Shown here: positions 51,516-61,971 of the stretch, in pieces
How the letters are laid out: the number at the start of each line of letters is the position of its first letter
How positions within the stretch are numbered: the stretch's first letter is position 1
Assembly (NCBI GenBank): GCA_022829145.1
Contig: CM040748.1
Coordinates: 8,113,501 to 8,177,500 of the forward strand
From: Albula goreensis
Taxonomy: Eukaryota > Chordata > Actinopteri > Albuliformes > Albulidae
Direction of reading: 5' to 3'
Length of the DNA: 64,000 bases
Notes under the pieces: generated by a model
Seen by the model: the letters and a program-made list of their open reading frames with translations, nothing else
The model's database searches: none
Told to the model about the DNA's origin: nothing
Translations under genes and position numbers: made by a program

Positions 51516-54500
51516 CTACATGCATTGGTAGGCTTCGTCAATGCAGATCTGTCTGTGGTCAGCTCCACCTTTTTGCATTGCTTCCCTAAGTTTTAGCATG
51601 CTGTCATGTTCAGACACACAGGTGATGATGTCAGAAAACACCTGTGTTACTGGGAATTGAGAAAGGACTCGGCTGTATTCCATATTTGAGAAGTCCTCCT
51701 GATTGTCGCTGTCCGCTGAAGACCATAGGCCCCTGCTCTGCTGCAGCAGCTGGCTTTGTGGTGTCTGGTACTCCTCCTTACGAGCGGCCAGGTTTTCCAC
51801 ATGCGAGACATGGCAGGCATAGAATGGGTTCATACTGCAGGACATATTTCTTTCAATGTTCTGATCCACGTCTGAGAAAAGAGAAAACCTTAATGCAAGG
51901 TCACTTCCATTTCCCGTGTTGCCTTTGCAGAAAAAATCACTGAAGCTCTTGCTTTCATTTGTCACCGGGGAGCATGGCGAGCTTTGGTAACCTGATTCAG
52001 AGGAACTCCAAAAACCTTGAGAGTCATTCTGACATTTACAGTCACTATTTGTAGATGAGAAGAGACCACTGCATTGCACTGAAGCCACGCCAACATTTCT
52101 GTAGTCTGGATCAGTATGCACTGACCCAAATGAAGCATCTGAGAGCAGAGGGATCCTGTATAAAATAAAATGACAATAACTAAAATGTGAACATTGTCAA
52201 AAAATGTTTATTTATACATGACATAATTACTTTAAATTTCCAAATTACTCATAGCATACACAGTATGTTAACATAAATATAAAAAAAAATTCAGCATGCA
52301 AGCATGTTGCTGTATAGTTGCAATTATGGTTGGAGTTGATATCATATACATATGGAATTACAGTAAGATAGATCAAGTTGTAAAATCTATTACATAAAAA
52401 TTGTCCGAATGTATTAACACATTTTGTGAACTGAAATATCAAGTGAATCATTTCAATTGTGAGGATTTAGCCAAGCTGCAGCAAGGACAAGCTACCCATG
52501 TATTAGATTGATTTAGCTCCATTCAACTTACTAATTTCAAAAAAAAAAAAAACTAACAGCCATCAATTAGTGTTAGGGCACTCTTGTGGTCTTGCCACAC
52601 CCACAGCAGACACCCCAAAATCAACAATCAGGTGGCTAAAAAGTTTGCTGGCAGCTCATATTTGTGTGTCTCATGTGATTTGCGCTATCATAACCAGTCA
52701 CAATGACCACCAAGGCACATTTTCTTTTTTACAGAAGAGAAACTCTGATTTCTGTCAATACCAGCCTTATTTATCAACTCTCAGTATTAAACAAAAGACC
52801 CTTTCAAACCATTCTGAGCACGCTCCAGGATTTGTGTGGTGTGATTGGGTAGCAGGAGGTAGAACAGGACAAAGACATAAGTGCACATCATGCATAATGA
52901 CTCATTTTGCAGAGGCAATGTTTTCCTGGTAGATATTATAAAACAAAATGAATCTGAGCTTACCTTGGCTTTTGATCCATCCTTAGGAAGCTAACAGGTG
53001 GATTCTCAGGTGGTTGGAGGACCTGTGGTTTAGGAAGCATGGTAATTTGATATGACTGTGAATAAACTCTTACTTCTACAGGAAATGCACTATAAATACC
53101 ATCTATGATCAATGGGCTTCACCTTGTAATCTGCAGGAAGAATTTTGTCCAACGATGCCTTGGACGGATCAGGGATTTTCTTGTAAATGGCCTTCAATCT
53201 ATATGAAAAGAGTATGTTTAATATTATGGGGTGCTACGGATTCATCTGCTGTTTGTGATTGGAACATTTTACTGGTTTTTGAGCGCAGACAATACTTTAT
53301 GTACAACAGGTAAGCTAAAATGAAACTGAAATAAACTCTGAAGAGCTTCAGTTAACCTTACTTTTCATTGCACCAATGACAAACACAGATGCCGATGATA
53401 AGTATGACACAGAGGACAGGGATAGCTATTTTCAGCTGGTCTTCAACAGAAGCAGCTGGGAAAGAAAAAATGAGAGATTAATTACTCAAATTAATACAAA
53501 TAATTGTAAATGCTGTGAGGTAAAACCATGGGAAACCGACAGAAATGTTGCATTGATTACAAATCAACTAATATATCATCAAATTATGTTGACAATTGTG
53601 AAAAGAGTTAGCATTGCAGAGTTTATCAGATCTGAATTCCTCCAGCAGCACTCTCACATGATCAGATAAGAGGGAATCTGTCATCCTGAGTGAGTGCAAC
53701 TTACGGTTAGTCCACTCCACCTCCGCACTCCAGTCACTAAACTGGGTGTTGTAATCACTGGAAAATATTCTTGCTTTGATGACGTATTCCCTGCCGGCTT
53801 CCAGACCACTTCCTGGTATTTCTTGATAGGGCTGGGAGGCGTTAATGACTCTGGCAACCTGTTGTGAAAAAAGGAAGGTTTTTTACCAGAGAAAAAGTGG
53901 GGTCTTAGAGAATGGACATAGCATTTGTCTTTTACAAAGGTAGTAGAGGTAAGAGGTTTGTACTCAGGAAATGCCGACCAGTACTGGAAGATTAACTTCA
54001 CAAAATTCCATCAAAAATAACAAAAACAAAAGGGAGATATGTTCATATTTAAGAGCCTTGTACCCAGTTATGAGATCGAACAACATCTTTTTAGGCCTAC
54101 TTAATTAAATCACAGTCACTCTATTCAAGAATCTCTTTTCAGTTAATTTATGTTACTTGCACTACTTCAAAATCCTTTTTCAAAAACAGGAGGTGCAAAT
54201 TCAGTCTCTTTTTAAACTTCACACTCTTGAATGACTCAGCATGATGCTTATTATCATTAAAAACAAAGCACAGATTAATTATTGTTGTGCTGAAATTCTG
54301 TTAGATGGCTGTACACAAAAATGATTAAATATTCCTCAACAAACTGTCTGACACAAACCTTTAAGAATTGCTAGCTACACTAATTAATGCAATTAGGGAA
54401 AGTAAACATTTTATGGGAGTCCAAATGTGGAATGCCCAGCGTAAGGTCATTCAAAATAATGATTTGGTATGTATAAATTAATTCAGTGAGTAGCTGAATA

Positions 54501-57354
54501 TGAGACCTACAGACAAAATGCTTTAGAGTATGCATATTCTTAGAATTGAATAAGTTATGACTTATGTTACACTTCACAATGCTTCATTGTGACATACTAT
54601 TGAATTATTTTACCTCTATTCATCTCCAATATGTAAACATAGCACAGGACATTACACAAATGATTTCCTTGTCATTTGCACTGGCTTAAACCGCAGAAGC
54701 TGGCTCACCTTGTCTGGGTCCCCTTTCCTTCTGTATTGGAGTTCGGTTCTTAACGTGTCAGAGAAAGCTGAATCCCGGTAATTTGTCTTCCAGGTCACAT
54801 TGAAATTCCCAGCATCATTTTGACACACAGAAAGTATCTCAGGAGCTTTGGGTTTGACTGGAATGGATATAAAACAGATTTCTATACATGAAAAAATGCA
54901 GTATTAATCCTGCGTAGCAAATCTTGTTGAACTGTAGCTAAATATGGTGAATGTTTTGCAGATAAACTATTAAATTCCACAGTAAAAATACTATTTCACA
55001 AGCAAATGTCTATTAGTAAGATATGAAGCAGTCATGTTACTCAGGAGAATGATGAACGTTAATCTCACTGTGTCCTGATGGATTGATCTGTGTTGAATGG
55101 ATGATGGATCCGCCTTTCTGTACACATGCATTATATCTTTCATCAAAGACAAATTCTTCCATCTGAATTGTGCATCCACATTTGAATCGAGAATCATTTT
55201 TATTTTTGATGAGCGAACAATTGTATTGCCTAGAGAAATAATACATTTTAATTACCAATCAATTAAAATAAAAGCAATGATAATCATAATAAACAGAAAA
55301 AATAGAATGACATAACACAATATAAACACACACAATTTGATGTGGTCAATGAAAACAGTTTTTTGAGTGTAAATGTTTTTGTTTGACTTCCAATCTAAAG
55401 ATCAAATAAGTTTCTCACTATTAATAGACTTTAATAAATCAGGTCAGGGCTGGCCCAAGCCTTTGTGGGACCCCACGCAAATTTGATTTTGGGGCCCCCT
55501 ACCACCTTGGTGCCACCAATACTATTGACTATTGACCATTTCAAGCACTCTTGGGGGCCCTCTGGTGGCCACGGGGGCCCTAAGCAGGAGCTTAGTCCGC
55601 TTATGCGTCGGGCCGACCCTGAATCAGTTAATCGTGTAATAATGGTGATCAGTGCTAACATGAATGTAAGATAATGAATGAAGAAAAGAGGCACTTACGG
55701 GCTGCCATGGAGTGATGTGAAGCTTAAGTTATACTGACTACATTTACCAGGTTCATAATATGTCCAGGAGCACATCATTGTCCTATCGAAGTCACTGATA
55801 CAACTCAGAAGACCTCCATTGACTTCTGTAAAATTAAATAAACATGATTTCAGTTCAAGTAAAACAGAAAAGAACACATGTAGCATATGAACCATTTTAG
55901 GACACCATCATGGTCTGGAGGTTTTAGTAAAGTCATACATGGGTGAGTCAGATGAAAATGCATCATTTGGAGTCAAGGTTATAGTTTTTTCCTTTTCAAA
56001 TTTGAAATTGTCAACTCAAAACAGTGAACAGATTGTGAGGGTGTAACTGGTCTTTCATTAGTCGTGTTCATACATATGCGCTGATTACTGATGCTGCTGT
56101 TGTTGTTGATTGTGATGGCAATTAACGCGGTAACACTGCAAAGCTAACGCCAAGTGAAAAGAGCACCTATTTTTACCTCTAAATTCTAGCAGCTGGGAAA
56201 GGCAAGCATGATGGTGACAAATATTAACCAATGTTAGTTATTTACTTATTTTACCTAGCCTACTTGTAAATAAAGACATGTACACCTTACCTTATCATTA
56301 TGGTTAGGTATCTTATCTACACTGCTTCTATATATGACTCTGAATGTTAGACTTTTTAGATACATTTAGCAGGCAGTTTCTATGTAGCTTCAGTTCAGTG
56401 TTGTTGATGGTTTCATGTTAGCCAGCTAACACAATTAAGATTTTCTAAATCATGTTTACAATGTTTCACTTGCAGAAATTTCAAATTGATCCCCCAATTA
56501 GTTTACTAATTGTCTTTTGTTGCTGTTAACCCCTTACTACATTAATTAGATCTATCTAACTATGACACTAAGTCCCAATGATGAATGATTTTTGGGGTGA
56601 AGAGTGGCTGATTTTAATAAACTGAGTGATGCATGTTTGTCTAAATCACCTTTCTCTGACTGTCTACATTTTCTGAGCCTGCATGATCTCCTGAAACAGC
56701 CATTAGAATACAAACTGGTTGCAGTAGCTTAGGGACCATATTACTTGTAGTTTCACACACATTCCAGATGGACATACCGAAAAATCACACACACTGCACC
56801 GGCAAGCCACAAAAAAACAGCAATAATCAAAAAAATAAGCAATAAGTCATGTTATGACTTATGACCTGTTCAGTGATCTTAGACCACTGATTGTAACACA
56901 GTCTGTGTTTTTTCAGAGAAACGATTCATAATTTTCAGCTCACTCACAATCCTTACTAAAGTATTCATAGATTCAATGATTTACTTGTTATTTATTGAAA
57001 TGATGGCTTTTCTCTAAAAAGAGAAGTTTTCCAAAAACCTGGTTGTATTCCACTGTGTTTAATGTACAGAGGCAAATTCTGAGAGTGTTACTTTTCTTTA
57101 AAAAGTAATAACACTTTTTAAGTTCAGAGATATCAAAACCTGAGTAATCATGACCAAGTTGAGGAAAAATCATGAGTAAAACATGGGAAAACAACAGTTA
57201 CTTAAACATTTTATTAACAATTATGGGCGAATACAATCAAATACAATTCACAGTGTGAGGGCTGAAATCCATAAATCATTGAAACAAAATACTCACCATG
57301 AGATGTTCCAGCAATGAAGGCAATGTAAAGCAGAAATAGTAGAAAAAACACCAT
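51516..57354 (-). CDS. il21r: Interleukin-21 receptor, class I cytokine receptor (505 aa, 9 coding exons)
   Basis: Surface receptor expected to pair with the common gamma chain and signal through JAK/STAT. Exons in transcript order: 57354-57297, 55825-55699, 55229-55069, 54857-54709, 53858-53705, 53455-53362, 53198-53123, 53022-52964, 52155-51516; all phases agree. Signal peptide MVFFLLFLLYIAFIAG. The first FN3 domain has paired cysteines at 28/38 (SCISDF, MMCSW) and 66/79. The second has KPKAPEILSV and LQYRRKGDPDK, very like the LQYRNRGDPW block of IL21R. The WSxWS box reads FSDWS (205-209). The membrane helix is about 226-242 and Box 1 is KKIPDPSK near 254-261. The cytoplasmic tail (about 260 residues) is Ser-rich and ends EAYQCM. 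IL21R rather than IL2RB or IL4R rests on the second-domain block and the neighbourhood; human IL21R has 538 residues as recalled. Confidence 0.88.
55445..55621. mobile_element. hAT-type MITE (177 bp) with 8-bp duplication
   Basis: Lies in the IL21R intron between coding exons 2 and 3. Ends are inverted: CAGGGCTGGCCC at left, and CAGGGTCGGCCC reading in from the right. The flanks AATCAGGT (55437-55444) and AATCAGTT (55622-55629) match at 7 of 8 bases, as expected of a hAT insertion. It is GC-rich against its AT-rich surroundings and has no coding capacity. Confidence 0.85.
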
Positions 57355-58900
57355 TTTCTCATATAGTTTGATTTACAGTGGTTTAAAATCTAAAAAAAAA
57401 CAACAAAAAAACAAAATTGTAAACATGCCCACAGTTAGTTAAATATTTTACATTTAACATAATTTAAATCACTATCACGAGCATTCTCACCTCATTCGTA
57501 TAGAAGTCAGTCATTTACACGTTTGCACATAGACCTTATCCAATGCCATCCTCAGCTGGCACAGACTATTACACTTGTTTTAATCAGTGTGTTTTAATTC
57601 AGTGTGGCACCTCAGCTGCTGTGTGATTCCATACCTGTAGGCAGAAATCAGAGAAAACACAAATGCACTTTCAACAACTGTGCCAACTTTCCAAAAAGGT
57701 TTCATGAATAAACGAGTTGAAAACTTACCAGACTGGTTCGATGTAATAAAAATTACTTTCTCATCAACGCAAGGATCAGGTCCTTTAGCAAATGTTCCAT
57801 TAACGTACAGCAGCATTCACCCTTCTCTGTCTATGCATCGTTGTTTGACTGTTGTTTTTTTTCTCAGTTATGTATTCCGTGAGCAAAGTTGTGTACTTGT
57901 GTTTTCTGTTAGGGCTCAGTTCTTGCTTGGTATTGGATACAATGCCAGTACCGGAATAACAGGAAAATGTTTCATGGGTGACTGTCAGATCCTCTTTCAA
58001 AAGAAGAACGCCACACCCCTGACGTTTGCTTGCTTTATGACTGCAACTGCTTTGCAAAGCAAAATAATAATCACAAAGGTATCAGATACCAATTCAATGA
58101 TAACATTTGCTAGAGAGTAAGTCATAGATAGACAAAATTTTCTGAAGCCTATTGCTGTATCAATTTGGATGAATTGAAGTTTTTATTATCTTATTTTGTT
58201 GTAATGATGCATTCACAGTAATCTTCTCTTGCAACCAATCACTGACATACAGAAAATAAGCAACAAACATTTCAGCGAAAATGAGCAGCCAGCGGTCAGC
58301 ATTTCTGTTCCACCCTCTGAAAACTAGCTGGAGCTTTAAGAGCAAGGCACGTTTTTTAGTGAATTTCAACAGAAACAGATCACGGCAGAATGGGAGATGC
58401 AGTGGCAGCCATAATTAAACCTACAAACTTGTCACAACAGGTGGCACATATCTTGTTTTTCCTAAAGGAACCAGTCTCACAGAAAAAAAGACTGACATAC
58501 TCTTAAGATTGGAGTAATGATAAAGCAAAAAAAACAGAAGTGCATCCAAAATATGTCAACAGGAAGAGAGAAGGAGTATGACATAAGCAGAGAGAGCAAA
58601 GACTGCTGTGTTTAGAGAAAGGGGTGCAGGAAACCGTCATATTCAGACCAAATACGCCCATCATGTTTAGCTGGGTATTTCTCTTCCCATTCCCATTGGA
58701 CTTCCTCACAGTTTCAGTGGAACATGTTTTACAGATTACATAAAACCATTTAAGCATCATGCAACAGTTAATTATATGCAAGAAGCAGTTCATAATTATT
58801 TAATCTGGATAAATCATCATGAATGGTAATCAGATTGTGAACAGCATGAATGTTAATATGAAATAAAAAAGGACCTGGGTAATCATAATGAGTTCTGAAG
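57355..58900. promoter_or_regulatory. il21r: 5' flank of IL21R
   Basis: No coding exon is visible. A CAGGTAT donor-like sequence on the minus strand near 57630 could mark an untranslated first exon. No TATA box or clear immune-response element could be assigned by eye. Confidence 0.3.
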
Positions 58901-58949
58901 CAATGATCTATGGACTAATAGGATGGATCTATTAGTAAAAAAAAATCCT

Positions 58950-59570
58950 TTTTGGCAACATGGGACCCAATATGTCTGCAATCCACATGTCTGCAAAACC
59001 GAACACTGCATTTTACAGTCTACACAACCATATAAAGGTCAAGCACAGTTGGAGTGCTCACATGGTTTGGTGATGATGCTTTGTTGTATCACGACTGGGG
59101 TGACTTACCATCATTGATGTAACCATGAATTCTGCTGCTCAGTAGTAGAGAATTCTACATGCATTGTTGAAGTTGAAGTACATTGAATCCTACAGCAAGA
59201 CAATCATGTGAAACACAAAAGAATGGGTTGAGATCAATTAATTAATGGTTTTTGCGTGAATAGACCTAAACCCCACTGACATGTTCTGACAGTGAGCATG
59301 TCATGCTTATCAACCACATGCCACTGAGCTTAAGCAGTTCTGCTTGAAGTAGTGTGCCAAAATTCCTCCATGGTGCAGTGACAGACTAATCAATAACTAC
59401 AGAACATGTTAAAATCATGTGGATGCAGCTGGTGTAACCACTTTGTCAGTTTTGAGAGAACTTCATTCTAGGGAATGATTCAGCCTAGTGCATAATTACT
59501 TGTTCATTTATGGGCTCTGGGTGTTACATGACATAATTTTTTTGTTATTTGTTCACTCATATTGCATTTT
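58950..59570 (+). mobile_element. Degraded Tc1-like transposon (3' half)
   Basis: The nucleotide sequence follows the well-known fish Tc1 pattern in order: CAGCAAGACAATCATGTGAA (the transposase QQDNxPKH region), ACCTAAACCCCACTGA (the PDLNPxE region), GTGCCAAAATTCCTCC (the AKIPP region), GCTGGTGTAACCACTTTGTC, and then GCATAATTACTTGTTCA near the terminal repeat. Many small changes disrupt the frame. The 5' half and the exact ends are not defined. Confidence 0.7.
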
Positions 59571-59579
59571 AATGGAGTT

Positions 59580-59870
59580 TGTTAAAACAAAGTTCGGGAG
59601 AATCATTCTCAGACAACCCCCTTCAATAAATTCCAGTCTCCACACAAGAATATAAATACCACGTACCTAGCTCCCATCGTGCTTCGCATCTCTGGCATCC
59701 CACCTCCTCCCCATCACCACCTTCCCTAATTATGTGTTTTCCTATAGCGGGGTCCTCTTCTCCTACGAGAACATCCTCACTCCTCTCCCCCTTAGGACTC
59801 CAAGCCCAAAACCAGTGTTCAGTTTCCTTGCCTAACCAGTTAATAAATCATTCCATTCCTCCCATTGTCA
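59580..59870 (+). mobile_element. Possible solo LTR fossil
   Basis: A compact block unlike its flanks holds a TATA-like TATAAATA at about 59652 followed some 180 bp later by AATAAA, the order expected in a long terminal repeat. No partner repeat, primer site or coding remnant was found, and the family is unknown. It could equally be a worn repeat of another kind. Confidence 0.2.
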
Positions 59871-60764
59871 GAGAATGTTTCTACTGAATCTTAAATTAAG
59901 TTTTGTTGATGGTGTGATGACAATCAATATCAAAACAATGCGAAAACCCAAATGCTGAATAAGTCCTTTTTCATGGCACTGTAGGAGTATTTCCTCGAAT
60001 GAGTGCCAATGTATGCAACCACAGGAATATTTTTTATTCAAGCTCAAAACATTTTTTCCTGAACAAGATGCCAGAGGTAGATAGGGCACTATGATAGATT
60101 GAAAAAAACATTTTTTTTTATTTCAATTTAGCACAGCCTCCCACCATCTAAATCAAAAGGAATGTCAGTCAGTTGGACTGGAGGCTGAAAATGTATTTTA
60201 ACTTCCATAGTCCTTCACGGCAGTCCTCCATTTCAGTAATGACTGTATTCATGCTAGGTAGTTTTATGACATGTAGTCACAGGCATTAGGAACCCTGCCA
60301 AATCCGTTTCACTGAAGACTTATATACTTGTCACAGCAGGGTAGTTTTCATCAGCACTGACTTGAACCTTGGATGGAATAGAACAATCAAAACCTGATTA
60401 ACAGTATTCCTACTGCACAACCTTTATCAATGTCAATAAGAGTAATTTTAAAACATCAAGGAAACATTTCAAACAGAATGGCTTTAGTGCTGTCCACACA
60501 TTTTTAAGATTTTTTTTATTTAATATACTTCATTTTTAAATGTGTGTCAGTCTAATTTAAATTATAATTTAAATTATTATCACCATGTAATAAATTACAG
60601 CTGGAAATATATTGAGACAAATGGTAAATACATTAATTAATGGTTTGCATTTTTAAAAAAATGATTTCATGCAGTTCTATCATTTTCATATTTTTAGCCC
60701 TGTTCCATCAAAGTTCCTACAGAACCAAAAGCAAACACGGATGAGTATGAATGTGCTCTACAGC

Positions 60765-60870
60765 TGGGGTGTTCAAACCTTTACAGCTGCACCCTCCTTA
60801 AAGTAAATATTTCTTGCTGAGCTCCCACCCATACCTTTACTAATACACACTGAACACATTAAAACCAGGC
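60765..60870 (+). mobile_element. Possible hAT-type terminal remnant
   Basis: GGGGTGTTCAAACCTTTACA followed by CACCCTCCTTAA resembles the CAGGGGTTCTCAAACTTTT start of hAT elements. No second end was found. Confidence 0.3.
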
Positions 60871-61252
60871 TGCGGAGTTACAGTTTACTCAACAAATAAC
60901 TGCAAGAGACAATAAATCTGTTTCAGTACATACATACATAAATACATACATAGAATTAACCACTTGTTACCCAATTCTGAGGCTTTTGTAAGAGATCATG
61001 TCTCATCAAATGTTGATGCTGGCTTGGCTTGCTTTATCATGTACACAGAAGGAAATGTCATAAAAATGTCCATAAGGAAGCAAAAAACATCAAAATCAAA
61101 GATGATATTTTAGTTTCATCAAATTTAATAGCACAAGATGAGATGTTTCAGTTTAACATGTTTCAGAATAGAAATGACTGCTGAACCACAGCCTGGGCGA
61201 AATTACAGTCTTTGTGTGCATTTGGTGCTGCTTTACTCAGTTTTGTCCCTGC

Positions 61253-61971
61253 TTGATCATGCCCCCCATTCTGACCTTGATCATGCCCCCCATTCTGACC
61301 TTGATCATGACCCCCCATTCTGACCTTGATCATGCCCCCATTCTGACCTTGATCATGCCCCCATTCTGACCTTGATCATGCCCCCATTCTGACCTTGATC
61401 ATCCCCCATTCTGACCTTGATCATACCCCCATTCTGACCTTGATCATGCCCCCCATTCTGACCTTGATCATGCCCCCATTCTGACCTTGATCATGCCCCC
61501 ATTCTGACCTTGATCATGCCCCCATTCTGACCTTGATCATGCCCCCATTCTGACCTTGATCATGCCCCCATTCTGACCTTGATCATACCCCCCATTCTGA
61601 CCTTGATCATGCCCCCATTCTGACCTTGATCATGCCCCCATTCTGACCTTGATCATACCCCCATTCTGACCTTGATCATGCCCCCCATTCTGACCTTGAT
61701 CATGCCCCCATTCTGACCTTGATCATGCCCCCATTCTGACCTTGATCATGCCCCCATTCTGACCTTGATCATGCCCCCATTCTGACCTTGATCATGCCCC
61801 CATTCTGACCTTGATCATGCCCCCCATTCTGACCTTGATCATGCCCCCATTCTGACCTTGATCATGCCCCCATTCTGACCTTGATCATGCCCCCATTCTG
61901 ACCTTGATCATGCCCCCATTCTGACCTTGATCATGCCCCCATTCTGACCTTGATCATGCCCCCATTCTGAC
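61253..61971. repeat. 23-24 bp minisatellite, about 31 units
   Basis: Tandem units of TTGATCATGCCCCCATTCTG plus ACC. They vary mainly in the length of the C run (5 or 6) and in ATG against ATA, ATC or ATGA before it. Each unit holds the palindrome TGATCA. Variant order shows blocks of units copied as groups. The plus-strand open frame (repeats of Leu-Asp-His) is an artefact. Confidence 0.97.

Noticed and set aside
52570-52932. 120-codon plus-strand open frame
   Set aside because: It lies in an IL21R intron on the opposite strand, has no recognisable domain and no splice or family support.
61138-61323. Open frame with Leu-Asp-His repeats
   Set aside because: It runs into the minisatellite and stops when the unit length shifts the frame; no promoter or splice support.
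61253-61971. CRISPR-like array
   Set aside because: Units are directly adjacent with no unique spacers, and the host is a vertebrate; it is a minisatellite.
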